A stretch of DNA of 64,000 nucleotides from contig NZ_JACJVJ010000002.1 in the NCBI RefSeq assembly GCF_014237875.1, forward strand, positions 959,300 through 1,023,299, given 5' to 3'. The translations under genes and the position numbers were made by a program. Under the pieces are notes generated by a model, which was not told the origin of the DNA, made no database searches, and saw only the letters and a program-made list of their open reading frames with translations. Origin of the DNA: Parasphingopyxis marina (GTDB lineage Bacteria > Pseudomonadota > Alphaproteobacteria > Sphingomonadales > Sphingomonadaceae). This document shows positions 54,854 through 63,665 of the stretch, one piece after another (the first letter of the stretch is position 1; every line of letters starts with the position of its first letter).

Positions 54854-56125
54854 ATGAACCAACATAGCCCCATCCAGGACCCCGAAGCACTGATCGACGA
54901 TATGGGACGGCGCGCCCGCAAGGCCGCCGCAACGCTCGCCCAGACGCCAACCGCGACCAAGGCGGCAGCGTTGGAGGCCGCCGCACGCGCCCTGCGCGCC
55001 GCGGAGCAAGCCGTGTTGGCGGCGAATGTCGGCGATGTAGAGCGCGCCACCCAAAATGGTCTCAGCGCAGCGATGCTCGATCGGTTGAAGCTCGACCCCA
55101 CCCGCATCGAAGGCGTCGCCTCGGCGCTCGAAGCCGTGGCCAGGCTCGACGATCCCGTCGGCCAGTTAATCGATGAAAGCACGCCGCCTAACGGCCTGAA
55201 GCTCAGCCGCGTTCGCGTTCCGCTGGGCGTTGTCGGCATCATCTATGAAAGCCGGCCCAATGTGACGGCCGATGCCGGCGCGCTCTGCATGATGGCCGGC
55301 AATGCCGCGATATTGCGGGGCGGCTCCGAAGCGATCGAAACCAATCGCGCGATCCATGAGTGCCTGATGGCGGGCCTCGGGGAAGCCGGCCTGCCCGAGG
55401 ATGCGATCCAGCTCGTGCCGACCACCGATCGCGCCGCCGTCGGCGCGATGCTGCGTGCAAGCGGGCTGATCGACATCATCGTGCCGCGCGGCGGCAAGGG
55501 GCTTGTCGCCCGCGTGCAGGAAGAGGCGCGCGTCCCGGTGCTCGCCCATCTCGACGGTATTTGCCACGTTTACCTCCATCCCGCCGCCGATCCGGAAATG
55601 GCCGAAGCCATTGCGGTCAACGCCAAGATGCGCCGCACCGGCATTTGCGGGGCGATGGAGACCTTGCTGATCGACAAGGGCTTTGCCGATCCCGCGCCGG
55701 TTATCGGCGCGCTGATCGAAGCCGGCTGCGAAGTGCGCGGCGATGCGGCGGTACAGGCGCTCGACGGTCGGGTTGCCGCCGCCAGCGACGAAGATTGGGA
55801 CACCGAATATCTGGAGCCCATCCTTTCGGTCGCCATCGTCGAGGATATGGACGCTGCGACAGGCCATATCGCCGCCCATGGTTCGGGCCATACCGACGCC
55901 ATCGTCACCGAGGATGCGGATGCCGCAGCGCAATTCCTGAACCGCGTCGACAGCGCCATCGTCATGCACAATGCCTCGACCCAGTTTGCCGATGGCGGCG
56001 AGTTCGGGCTGGGCGCCGAGATCGGCATCGCCACCGGGCGGCTCCACGCGCGCGGCCCGGTCGCGCTCGAAGGGCTCACCACCTATAAATGGATCGCCCG
56101 CGGCGACGGTGCGATCCGCCCCTGA
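54854..56125 (+). CDS. proA: Glutamate-5-semialdehyde dehydrogenase (gamma-glutamyl phosphate reductase)
   Basis: A protein of 423 residues with the family motifs LSRVRVPLGVVGIIYESRPNVTADAGALC, the catalytic cysteine region RRTGICGAMETLL and FADGGEFGLGAEIGIATGRLHARGPVALEGLTTYKW at the end. It reduces gamma-glutamyl phosphate in proline synthesis. I prefer the ATG at 54854 because GGGCGGGGCC lies just upstream; the ATG at 54842 would add four residues. proB is not seen next to it. Confidence 0.96.
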   Translation: MNQHSPIQDPEALIDDMGRRARKAAATLAQTPTATKAAALEAAARALRAAEQAVLAANVGDVERATQNGLSAAMLDRLKLDPTRIEGVASALEAVARLDDPVGQLIDESTPPNGLKLSRVRVPLGVVGIIYESRPNVTADAGALCMMAGNAAILRGGSEAIETNRAIHECLMAGLGEAGLPEDAIQLVPTTDRAAVGAMLRASGLIDIIVPRGGKGLVARVQEEARVPVLAHLDGICHVYLHPAADPEMAEAIAVNAKMRRTGICGAMETLLIDKGFADPAPVIGALIEAGCEVRGDAAVQALDGRVAAASDEDWDTEYLEPILSVAIVEDMDAATGHIAAHGSGHTDAIVTEDADAAAQFLNRVDSAIVMHNASTQFADGGEFGLGAEIGIATGRLHARGPVALEGLTTYKWIARGDGAIRP

Positions 56126-56150
56126 ACCTTTCAAAAAGGCAGAAATTTCG

Positions 56151-57176
56151 ATGCGCTACAACAAACTCGGCACGACCGGCCTCTTCGTTTCCGAGCTGTG
56201 CCTCGGCACCATGACGTTCGGCGGCAAGGGCCTGTTCAAGGTTGTCGGCCAGGTGCCGCAGGACGAAGCCGACGAACTGGTGAAGACGGCCATAGACGGC
56301 GGAATCAACTTTCTCGATACGGCCAATGTCTATTCCGAGGGCATGTCGGAGGAGATCACCGGCCAGGCGCTCAAGAATCTCGGCATCGCGCGCAGCGACG
56401 TGGTGATCGCGACCAAGGTGCTCGGCCCGATGGGCGAAGGCCCCAACGACAAGGGCCTGTCGCGCTATCACATCATGAACCAGGCCGAAGCGAGCCTCGA
56501 ACGCCTGCAGACCGATCATATCGACCTCTACCAGATCCATGGTTGGGACCCGGCGACGCCGATGGAGGAAACGCTGCGCGCCTTCGAGGACCTCGTGTCC
56601 TCCGGCATGGTCCGCTATATCGGCGTATCGAACTGGGCGGCTTGGCAGATCGCCAAGGCGCTCGGCATCGCGGCGACCAACGGCTATTCGCGCTTCGAAA
56701 CCGTCCAGGCCTATTACACGATCGCCGGGCGGGATCTGGAACGCGAAATCGTGCCGATGATGCAGTCCGAAGGGCTCGGACTGCTCGTCTGGAGCCCGCT
56801 CGCCGGCGGCCTGCTCTCGGGAAAATATTCGCGCGAGGACGAAGCCGGAACCGACGGCCGCCGCGCCAGTTTCGATTTCCCTCCGGTGGACCGGGACCGC
56901 GCCTATGACGCGATCGACGTCATGCGGGAAATCGCCGCGGCGCACGGCGCGACGGTACCCCAGATCGCCATCGCCTGGCTGCTGAAGCAGGATGTGACGA
57001 CCAGCGTCATCGTCGGCGCCAAGCGCAAGGACCAGCTGGACGACAATCTGGGCGCCTGCGGCGTCGCGCTGACCGATGCGGACATGGAAAAGCTCGACAC
57101 GGTCAGCCAGCTGCCGAAGGAATATCCGGGCTGGATGTTCGAGCGACAGGGCAGCTACCGGGATCCCAACGCGTAG
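56151..57176 (+). CDS. Aldo/keto reductase
   Basis: A protein of 341 residues with the AKR barrel. The catalytic tetrad is visible: Asp and Tyr in NFLDTANVYSEG, Lys in VVIATKVLGP, His in DLYQIHGWDP. The C-terminal IGVSNWAAWQ and the NADPH-binding QDVTTSVIVGAKRKDQL complete the fold. It reduces aldehydes or ketones; likely AKR11/12-like. It lies 25 bases after proA and 5 bases before nadD, so it may be part of the same run. Substrate unknown. Confidence 0.92.
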   Translation: MRYNKLGTTGLFVSELCLGTMTFGGKGLFKVVGQVPQDEADELVKTAIDGGINFLDTANVYSEGMSEEITGQALKNLGIARSDVVIATKVLGPMGEGPNDKGLSRYHIMNQAEASLERLQTDHIDLYQIHGWDPATPMEETLRAFEDLVSSGMVRYIGVSNWAAWQIAKALGIAATNGYSRFETVQAYYTIAGRDLEREIVPMMQSEGLGLLVWSPLAGGLLSGKYSREDEAGTDGRRASFDFPPVDRDRAYDAIDVMREIAAAHGATVPQIAIAWLLKQDVTTSVIVGAKRKDQLDDNLGACGVALTDADMEKLDTVSQLPKEYPGWMFERQGSYRDPNA

Positions 57177-57181
57177 CGCCC

Positions 57182-57814
57182 GTGAAGCCGACAGGCCTTC
57201 TTGGCGGATCCTTCAATCCCGCCCATGGCGGGCACCGCGCGATCAGCCTGTTCGCGATGGACGCGCTCGGGCTGGACGAGCTGTGGTGGCTGGTCTCTCC
57301 GGGAAATCCGCTGAAAGACGGCGCGAAGGATATGGCGCCGCTCTCCGCGCGGCTCGCCTCCGCCCGCAGGCAGGCGCGTCGATCGCGCATCCGGCCGACC
57401 GCGATCGAGCGCGAATTGGGCACGCGCTACACGGTCGACACCCTGGAAAAACTGATCAGGCGCTATCCGAAACGGCAGTTCGTCTGGATCATGGGCGCGG
57501 ACAATCTCGGCCAGTTCCATCGCTGGAAAGCGTGGCGCCGCATCGCCCGGCATATTGTGATTGCCGTGATTGCCCGCCCGGGCTATGATGACGACGCCTT
57601 GGCCGCCCCGGCCATGGCTTGGCTGCGGCGCTTCGTCCGGCCCGTAAGCCAGTCGCGTAACTGGACGGATTGGAGACCGCCAGCGCTCGTGCTTTTGCGC
57701 TTTCGACCCGATCCCCGTTCCGCCACGAGCCTGCGGCGCGACAACCCGTCTTGGCATCTTGCATTTCGCTCAACAGCCTCGCGCGACCCCGTCACGCGAA
57801 GGCGCATCCCATAG
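57182..57814 (+). CDS. nadD: Nicotinate-nucleotide adenylyltransferase
   Basis: A protein of 210 residues starting at GTG (57182). The N-terminal adenylyltransferase motif GGSFNPAHGGHR contains the HxGH signature, and a second FVWIMGADNLGQFHRW is conserved in NadD. The C-terminal part (residues about 150-210) is more Arg/Pro-rich and longer than usual. It makes deamido-NAD in NAD biosynthesis. It is followed by rsfS after 8 bases, the common pair. Confidence 0.94.
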   Translation: MKPTGLLGGSFNPAHGGHRAISLFAMDALGLDELWWLVSPGNPLKDGAKDMAPLSARLASARRQARRSRIRPTAIERELGTRYTVDTLEKLIRRYPKRQFVWIMGADNLGQFHRWKAWRRIARHIVIAVIARPGYDDDALAAPAMAWLRRFVRPVSQSRNWTDWRPPALVLLRFRPDPRSATSLRRDNPSWHLAFRSTASRDPVTRRRIP

Positions 57815-57822
57815 GAGACATC

Positions 57823-58212
57823 TTGCCCGCTTCATCTGCTGCGACGCTCAAGAGTTCAGAGGCCATGCCGGCCGAAGACCTTCACCAGCTCATTTTGCAG
57901 TCCTTGGATGACGATCAGGCGCAGGACGTGACCTCGATCCCGCTCGCCGGTAAATCGTCGATCGGCGATTACATGGTCATCGCCAGCGGCCGTTCGACCC
58001 GTCATGTCGCCGCCGTCGCCGAAAAGCTCGCCGAACGCATCAAGGCCGAAACCGGCCATCCCGTGCGCATCGAGGGGCTGCCGACCGCAGACTGGGTGCT
58101 GCTCGACGCCGGAGACGTGATCATCCATCTCTTCCGGCCGGAAGTGCGCAGCTTCTACAATCTGGAGCGCATGTGGGGCTTCGGCGAAGTGGCCGAAGCC
58201 GCCGATAGCTGA
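57823..58212 (+). CDS. rsfS: Ribosome silencing factor RsfS
   Basis: A protein of 129 residues from TTG 57823, with AGGAGA at 57813-57818 well placed upstream. Conserved parts are VTSIPLAGKSSIGDYMVIASGRSTRHVAAVAEKLAERIK, IEGLPTADWVLLDAGDVIIHLFRPEVRSFYNLERMW. It binds ribosomal protein L14 and blocks subunit joining under starvation. An ATG at 57865 would give 115 residues and lacks a good ribosome site. Its stop overlaps the proposed CTG start of rlmH (CTGA). Confidence 0.93.
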   Translation: MPASSAATLKSSEAMPAEDLHQLILQSLDDDQAQDVTSIPLAGKSSIGDYMVIASGRSTRHVAAVAEKLAERIKAETGHPVRIEGLPTADWVLLDAGDVIIHLFRPEVRSFYNLERMWGFGEVAEAADS

Positions 58213-58637
58213 GCCTTTCGCTCCACATCGTTGCCCGCGGCAAGATCGGCCGTGGGCCCGAGGCGGAACTCGTGGATCGCTACGTCGAGCGGATCGCCTG
58301 GCCCGTGACCCTCACCGAATTGCCGGACAGCGGCGGCAAGACGCCGCCCGCACCGCCCTCCGCCAAAACCGTCGCGCTTGACGAAAAGGGCAAACAGCTC
58401 GGCTCGGTCGAGCTCGCCCGGCAGATCGAACGCTGGCGCGACGAAGGCGCGCGCGAAATCCGCTTCCTGATCGGCGCCGCCGACGGGCTGTCGATCGAAG
58501 AACGGGGCAGCGCCGACCTGCTGCTGGCCTTCGGCAAGGCGACCTGGCCGCATCTGATGGCCCGCGCGATGCTCGCCGAGCAATTGTGGCGCGCAAGCTC
58601 GATCCTTGCCAACCATCCCTATCATCGCGAAGGATAG
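58209..58637 (+). CDS. rlmH: 23S rRNA (pseudouridine1915-N3)-methyltransferase RlmH, apparent CTG start
   Basis: A protein of 142 residues of the SPOUT class, with the conserved N-terminus LHIVARGKIGRGPEAELVDRY, then FLIGAADG and HLMARAMLAEQLWRASSILANHPYHREG at the C-terminus. The reading frame has TAG at 58206 just ahead, so no ATG, GTG or TTG lies before the conserved N-terminal strand. The first usable codon is CTG at 58209, overlapping the rsfS stop (CTGA). The GTG at 58272 would remove the first 21 residues of the fold. Translation is likely coupled to rsfS. Confidence 0.9.
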   Translation: MSLSLHIVARGKIGRGPEAELVDRYVERIAWPVTLTELPDSGGKTPPAPPSAKTVALDEKGKQLGSVELARQIERWRDEGAREIRFLIGAADGLSIEERGSADLLLAFGKATWPHLMARAMLAEQLWRASSILANHPYHREG

Positions 58638-58641
58638 CGCG

Positions 58642-59853
58642 ATGTGGGTGCGACTTCTTGCCATGACTGCGCTGTTTTCGATGGCGCTCGCGCCGTTCGC
58701 CTTCGCCCAGGATAGCGCGCTCGTCGCGACCAGCGCGAGCGAAGGCGAAGCCCTGCAGGAAGCGCTGCGCCAGCGCGCCATCGCCCGCCGCCGGGCCGAG
58801 CAGTTCCAGACCCAGGCCGAAGAGGCCGAGAGCGAGGCCGAACGCGCCGCCGCCGCCCAGGCCGCCGCCGCCGCGGAAGTCCAGGCCGCCGAGGCGGATC
58901 TCAGCGCCGCACAGAGCCGTATCCGGCTGATCGAGGAACTGCGCCGCGAACAGCGCGCCCGGCTCGCCGAGCGGCAGGGCGCGATCATCGGGTTCACCGC
59001 CGCGCTCCAGACCATGGCCCGCCGCCCGCCGGGCCTCGCGCTCGTCCAGCCGGGCAGCATCCGCGACATCGTCCATGTCCGCTCGCTATTCGCAACGACC
59101 CTGCCCGTCGTCCGCGAGCGCACCCAGGGGCTGCGCGCCGAAGTTGCGCGCGGCGCCAATCTCCGCCTCCAGGCCGACCGCGCTGTCGCCGTGCTGGAAC
59201 AGCGCCAGGGCGATCTCGAAGGGCGGCGAACCCGGCTGGCCGCGCTCGAACGGACCTCGCGCCAGCAGGCCGAACGGCTGGCGGGCGCGGCGATGATGGA
59301 GACGGACCGGGTACTGGCGCTCGGCGAAGACGCGCACGATATCCGCCAGCTGATGAGCGAACTCGATCGCCAGGCCGAGATTCGCGACGACCTGATCGAC
59401 CTGCCCGGCCCCCGACTCCGGCCCCGCCAGCCCGGCGAAGCGAACGCCCCGCGGCAGCAGGCATCCCGGCCCCGTGCGCGCCAGCGCCCGCCCTATCGCC
59501 TGCCGGTAATGGGCGAGGTCGTCGAAGGCCTGGGCGAAATTTCCGATGCCGGCGTCCGTTCTCGCGGCCTCACCATCGCCACCCAGCCCGGCGCGCAGGT
59601 GATCGCGCCGACGGCGGGCCGGGTAAGCTATGCCGGGGATTTTCGCGGCTATGGCCGGATCGTGATTATCGATCATAGCGGCGGCTGGACGACGCTGATC
59701 ACCGATCTGGCGACGATTAGCGTCCGTGTCGGCGATGTCGTGCGACAGGGCGCCCCGATAGGCCGTGCCGGCGATGATCGCCCGACTGTCAGCGTCGAAT
59801 TGCGCCGGGATGGACGCCCGGTCGATATTTCCTCGCTTGTAAGCCGAGGTTAA
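58642..59853 (+). CDS. envC: EnvC-type murein hydrolase activator (degenerate LytM/M23)
   Basis: A protein of 403 residues with a signal peptide (MWVRLLAMTALFSMALAPFAFAQ), a long coiled coil (about residues 35-240, rich in Ala, Glu and Arg) and a C-terminal LytM domain. The M23 active site is lost: TTLITDLATI replaces the usual Y(A)HL and VSVELRRDG replaces the HxH strand, so it should not bind zinc. EnvC-type activators turn on amidases during cell division. It starts 4 bases after rlmH. ctpA follows. Confidence 0.85.
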   Translation: MWVRLLAMTALFSMALAPFAFAQDSALVATSASEGEALQEALRQRAIARRRAEQFQTQAEEAESEAERAAAAQAAAAAEVQAAEADLSAAQSRIRLIEELRREQRARLAERQGAIIGFTAALQTMARRPPGLALVQPGSIRDIVHVRSLFATTLPVVRERTQGLRAEVARGANLRLQADRAVAVLEQRQGDLEGRRTRLAALERTSRQQAERLAGAAMMETDRVLALGEDAHDIRQLMSELDRQAEIRDDLIDLPGPRLRPRQPGEANAPRQQASRPRARQRPPYRLPVMGEVVEGLGEISDAGVRSRGLTIATQPGAQVIAPTAGRVSYAGDFRGYGRIVIIDHSGGWTTLITDLATISVRVGDVVRQGAPIGRAGDDRPTVSVELRRDGRPVDISSLVSRG

Positions 59854-59948
59854 GCCGCTGGTGGCATAGTATCGGCCGTTGGCAGCATATGCTTTGCCCT
59901 GCCCCGAAAAAGGGCTATTTAGCCGCGATCAGTTGAGAGAGTAGAGCC

Positions 59949-61286
59949 ATGGCAAGACCGTTTATCAGTGCATTGGGTGCCGTCGGCACCTTGGCGCTCA
60001 TTCCCGCCTTCACGGCGACCCTCGCGGCCGTCGATGTCGATACCTATCGCGAGCTGGACCAGTTCATGGACGTGTTCGAACGGGTGCGCGCCGAATATGT
60101 CGACGAAGTCAGCGACGAAGAGCTGATGCGCGGCGCCATCAACGGCATGCTCAACAGCCTCGATCCGCATAGCTCCTTCCTCGACGAAACCGGGTTCGAA
60201 CGGCTGAACACGCAAAGCCAGGGCGAATATGGCGGGCTGGGCCTCACCGTCGTCATGGAAGACGGCGCGGTGAAGGTTATTGCCCCGTTCGAAGGCACCC
60301 CGGCCGACCGAGCCGGCATCCGCGCGGGCGACTATATCACCCATCTGGACGGCGAGCTGATTTTCGGCGGCACGCTCGACGAAGCGGTCGAAGAGATGCG
60401 CGGCGAGCCCGGCACCTCGATCGAGGTCCGCGTCGTCCGCCCGGGCGCCGACGAGCCGCTCAACTTCACCCTCGTGCGCGAGGTGATCGAGCTGCACGCC
60501 GTCACCTCCACGGTCGAAGACCGGGTCGGCATCATCAACATCAACACCTTTAACCGGAACACGGCCGAAGAGGTTCGCGCCGCGATCGCGTCGATCAACC
60601 AGGAAACCGGCAACCGGACGCTCGGCTATGTCATCGACTTGCGCTCGAACCCCGGCGGCCTGCTCAACCAGGCGATCGCCGTATCGGACCTGTTCCTCGA
60701 ACGCGGCGAAGTGGTTTCGCAACGCGGACGCCATAGCGCCGATATCGAACGCTATTATGCGCGACCCGGCGACGACACCAATGGTGCGCCATTGGTCGTT
60801 CTGGTCGATGCGGGCTCCGCCTCGGCATCGGAGATCGTCGCCGGCGCGCTGCAGGACCATCGCCGCGCGCTCGTGATCGGCGAGCGGACCTTCGGCAAGG
60901 GTTCGGTCCAGACGATCCTGCCCTTGACCCAGGACACTGCCCTCAGGCTCACCACGGCGCGCTATTACACGCCGTCGGGCCATTCGGTGCAGGAAGGCGG
61001 CATCGAGCCCGATATCGCGGTGCCGCAGCTCAGCAATGCCGATTGGCGGGATGCCCCGCGCTTCCGCGAGGCCGATCTCCGGCGCCATCTGATCAACGAG
61101 GCCGAGGTCCAGGAAGACGTGATCGAGGAAGACGTCCGCGACGATCCCCGCTTTTCGGCCACGCCCGAGGAACTGACCGAGCAGGGCATTTCGGATTTCC
61201 AGCTTCATTACGCTGTGGAAACGATTTCCCGGCTTGCGCGGCAGCCCCGCACGGCCGTCGCCTCCGCTCCGCGCCGCAGCAACTAG
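59949..61286 (+). CDS. ctpA: Carboxyl-terminal processing peptidase (S41 family)
   Basis: A protein of 445 residues with an N-terminal signal/anchor, a PDZ domain (GLGLTVVMEDGAVKVIAPFEGTPADRAGIRAGDYITHLDGE) and an S41 protease domain. The catalytic Ser lies in DAGSASASEIVAGALQDH and the Lys in GERTFGKGSVQTILPL. It cleaves periplasmic proteins at hydrophobic C-termini. Start at ATG 59949 after GAGAGAGTAGAGCC. It follows envC, as in other alphaproteobacteria, and dsbB lies 16 bases downstream. Confidence 0.96.
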   Translation: MARPFISALGAVGTLALIPAFTATLAAVDVDTYRELDQFMDVFERVRAEYVDEVSDEELMRGAINGMLNSLDPHSSFLDETGFERLNTQSQGEYGGLGLTVVMEDGAVKVIAPFEGTPADRAGIRAGDYITHLDGELIFGGTLDEAVEEMRGEPGTSIEVRVVRPGADEPLNFTLVREVIELHAVTSTVEDRVGIININTFNRNTAEEVRAAIASINQETGNRTLGYVIDLRSNPGGLLNQAIAVSDLFLERGEVVSQRGRHSADIERYYARPGDDTNGAPLVVLVDAGSASASEIVAGALQDHRRALVIGERTFGKGSVQTILPLTQDTALRLTTARYYTPSGHSVQEGGIEPDIAVPQLSNADWRDAPRFREADLRRHLINEAEVQEDVIEEDVRDDPRFSATPEELTEQGISDFQLHYAVETISRLARQPRTAVASAPRRSN

Positions 61287-61302
61287 GACACCGCACCTGC
61301 CG

Positions 61303-61767
61303 ATGACGTCTGACGCGCTCGCCCGCACGCTTGCTCTCGCCACACCCGTGGCGCTGCTCGCGGGCGCGCTGGGTTCGCAATATATCGGCGGCCTTTATCC
61401 CTGCGATATGTGCCATTGGCAGCGCTGGCCGCATTATGCGGCGGTGCCCCTCGCCCTGCTCGCGATTCTCCTGCGCGCCCAGCCGATCGGGACGATCATG
61501 CTCTGGCTCGCCGCGCTCGCAATCTTCGCGAGCGGCGCGATCGGCCTGTTCCATGCCGGTGTCGAATATGGCTGGTGGGAAGGGCTGACGACCTGTTCGA
61601 CGACGAGCAGCGGGGGCGATTTCATGAACGATATCCTCGCCGCGCCGATCATCTCCTGCGACCAGCCCCAATGGACGTTGTTTGGAATTTCGCTTGCCGG
61701 ATTCAACGCGATTATTTCGATCGGCGCTGCTATGGTCATCGCATGGCTGACGACCCGCAAGGCGTAA
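61303..61767 (+). CDS. dsbB: Disulfide bond formation protein B
   Basis: A protein of 154 residues with four membrane helices. The first periplasmic cysteine pair is in YPCDMCHWQRW and the second is made of TTCSTTS and ISCDQPQW. It reoxidises DsbA and passes electrons to ubiquinone. I start at ATG 61303. The 3' end overlaps coq7 by 25 bases. Confidence 0.92.
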   Translation: MTSDALARTLALATPVALLAGALGSQYIGGLYPCDMCHWQRWPHYAAVPLALLAILLRAQPIGTIMLWLAALAIFASGAIGLFHAGVEYGWWEGLTTCSTTSSGGDFMNDILAAPIISCDQPQWTLFGISLAGFNAIISIGAAMVIAWLTTRKA

Positions 61768-62294
61768 CCCCGCACCCTACCCCGCGGCCCGATACCGAAT
61801 CGATGATCCGGGTGGACCAGGCCGGCGAATATGGCGCGACGCGCATCTATGCAGGGCAGCTTGCGGTGCTGGGCGATCGCCATCCGGCCTCGCGCTCGAT
61901 CGCGCGCATGGCCGAACAGGAACGCCGCCACCGCGAACGGTTCGACGAACTGACGGTGGAGCGCGGCGTCCGCCCTACCCTGCTCCAGCCCTTCTGGAAT
62001 CGCGCCGGCTTCGCGCTCGGCGCGGCATCGGCGCTGCTCGGCCCGCGTGCGGCGATGGCCTGCACCGCGGCGGTCGAGACCGAGATCGACCGGCATTATG
62101 CCGAACAGCTGGACGAATTGGGCGAATCGGACCCCGAACTCAGCGACATGATCGCCGAATTCCAGGCCGAAGAGGTCGAACACCGGGAAACGGCGATCGC
62201 CGAAGGTGCCGAGGAAACACCCGGATACCCACTCTTTTCGGGCGCTATCCGCCTCGGCTGCCGGCTCGCCATCGCCGCCGCCAAGCGGATTTGA
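61743..62294 (+). CDS. coq7: Demethoxyubiquinone hydroxylase Coq7
   Basis: A protein of 183 residues with the diiron carboxylate ligands of Coq7: IRVDQAGEYGATRIYAGQL, MAEQERRHRERF, VETEIDRHYAEQL, and FQAEEVEHRETAI. It carries out the penultimate hydroxylation in ubiquinone synthesis and is membrane-associated. The ATG at 61743 lies within the dsbB 3' end (25-base overlap). The family function is secure. Confidence 0.95.
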   Translation: MADDPQGVTPHPTPRPDTESMIRVDQAGEYGATRIYAGQLAVLGDRHPASRSIARMAEQERRHRERFDELTVERGVRPTLLQPFWNRAGFALGAASALLGPRAAMACTAAVETEIDRHYAEQLDELGESDPELSDMIAEFQAEEVEHRETAIAEGAEETPGYPLFSGAIRLGCRLAIAAAKRI

Positions 62295-62394
62295 ACGGTT
62301 GGCGGCAATTCAGGCACAGGCAATATTGGATAGGCCATCTTGCGGGAACGCTTCGAATGGCTGTAGCGTTGACGCTGCGAAAGGGAGGAAGAGT

Positions 62395-62769
62395 ATGACG
62401 CGCATTCTGGGAATTTCGGCGCTGGCTGTTGCCGCGGCCGCCCTCCCTGCCGCGCCCGCCACGGCGCAGAACAATGTCCGAATGCAGATCGTCTATGGCG
62501 ACGAGGAATGCGCGACCAGCAACGGCGAAATCATCGTCGTCTGCGTGCGCCGCGACGAAAGCGAGCGTTACCGTATTCCGCCGGAATTGCGGGACACCCG
62601 CGATCTTGCCGCGAATGAAAGCTGGCTCTCCCGCTCGCAAAGCGTGGAATATGTCGGTCGCGGCGGCACGATGAGCTGCTCGCCGGTCGGCCCCGGCGGC
62701 TTTACCGGCTGCACCGAGCAATTGCTGACGGCCGCGCGTGCCGAACGCGGCTCCCTGCTCGAATTCTAG
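62395..62769 (+). CDS. Exported protein of unknown function, cysteine-containing
   Basis: A protein of 124 residues with a signal peptide (MTRILGISALAVAAAALPAAPATAQ) and AAGGGAGGAAGAGT as ribosome site. Four cysteines (DEECATS, VVCVRR, MSCSP, GCTEQ) could form two disulfides, consistent with DsbB just upstream. Motif EIIVVCVRRDESERYRIPPELR is conserved in sphingomonad proteins of unknown function. It is probably periplasmic. Confidence 0.75.
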   Translation: MTRILGISALAVAAAALPAAPATAQNNVRMQIVYGDEECATSNGEIIVVCVRRDESERYRIPPELRDTRDLAANESWLSRSQSVEYVGRGGTMSCSPVGPGGFTGCTEQLLTAARAERGSLLEF

Positions 62770-62835
62770 CCTTTTCGGGAGCCAAACCGGCCCCTCCTTC
62801 GTTCTCCCCCTGTCTCCCAACGGAAAGGACAGGAT

Positions 62836-63045
62836 ATGAGCGATAGCATCTACAAGATCACCGAGGTCGTCGGCACGTCGAAGACGAGCATCGAAGACGC
62901 GGTCAGCGGCGCCGTCGAGCGCGCGGCGAAAACCGTTCACGATATCGGCTGGTTCGAGGTCACCGAAACCCGCGGCCATGTCGAAGGCGGCAAGGTTGCC
63001 CATTATCAGGTGACCCTCAGGATCGGCTTCCGACTGCAGGACTGA
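62836..63045 (+). CDS. Dodecin family flavin-binding protein
   Basis: A 69-residue protein matching dodecin along its whole length: YKITEVVGTSKTSIEDAVSGAVERAAKTVHDIGWFEVTETRGHVEGGKVAHYQVTLRIGFRL. It has the Trp used to stack flavins (GWFEV). Dodecins form dodecamers that store FMN, FAD or lumichrome. The start follows GGAAAGGACAGGAT. A hairpin terminator lies after it. Confidence 0.93.
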   Translation: MSDSIYKITEVVGTSKTSIEDAVSGAVERAAKTVHDIGWFEVTETRGHVEGGKVAHYQVTLRIGFRLQD

Positions 63046-63074
63046 CGTCGCCCTTCCCGCCTCAAGAAATCCAG

Positions 63075-63098
63075 GCCGGGCTGCAACCGCAGCCCGGC
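63075..63098 (+). terminator. Hairpin after dodecin gene
   Basis: A 10-bp perfect stem (GCCGGGCTGC at 63075-63084, GCAGCCCGGC at 63089-63098) with a 4-base loop. Only TT follows directly, so it may be a weak or factor-assisted terminator. Confidence 0.55.
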
Positions 63099-63139
63099 TT
63101 GCGCGTTTATGGGGGAGGAAAAGCAAAAGGAACCCATCA

Positions 63140-63595
63140 ATGGCAGACGAAACGATTTTCGCGCGGCTCAAGGAAGATCATGACAAGCATCGCGCGCTTC
63201 TCGACCAGATCGACAAGACGCATGGCGACAGTGACGGCCGCAAGGAGCTGTTTTCACGCTTCAAGACCGAAGTGACGGCCCATGCCGCGGCGGAAGAAGA
63301 AACGCTCTATGCGACAATGCTCGAAAAGCCCGACCTGCGCGACGATGCCCAGCATTCGGTCGCCGAGCACAAGGAGATCGAGGATTATCTCGAAGAGCTT
63401 GAGGAGATGGATTTCTCCTCGACCGGCTGGCTCACCCGGTTCCGCACCATGAAGGACAGCTACCTTCATCATATCGACGAGGAGGAGGACGAGATGTTCG
63501 TCCATGCGGCCAAGGATCTTTCCAAGGCGACCGAGGAAAAACTCGCCGCAAAATTCGAGCGGCGCAAACCCGACGAACTCGAACGCGCCGGATAG
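63140..63595 (+). CDS. Hemerythrin HHE domain-containing protein
   Basis: A protein of 151 residues with an HHE four-helix bundle: KEDHDKHRALLDQIDKTHG, HAAAEEETLYATM, HSVAEHKEIEDYLEEL, YLHHIDEEEDEMFVHAAKDL. The His and Glu ligands of a non-heme diiron centre are visible. It may bind O2 or NO, or have a role in stress response. It is strongly acidic. The start follows AGGAAAAGCAAAAGGAACCCATCA. Confidence 0.9.
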   Translation: MADETIFARLKEDHDKHRALLDQIDKTHGDSDGRKELFSRFKTEVTAHAAAEEETLYATMLEKPDLRDDAQHSVAEHKEIEDYLEELEEMDFSSTGWLTRFRTMKDSYLHHIDEEEDEMFVHAAKDLSKATEEKLAAKFERRKPDELERAG

Positions 63596-63665
63596 GGCTT
63601 GTCAACTTGCCCCTTGTGGGGCCACGCCCAACCGCTAGTCTCTCCTCCCGAGAGGGGATGACGAG

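Noticed and set aside
58606-58641. Longer start for envC overlapping rlmH
   Set aside because: Adds 12 non-conserved residues before the signal peptide that begins at MWVRLLAM (58642).
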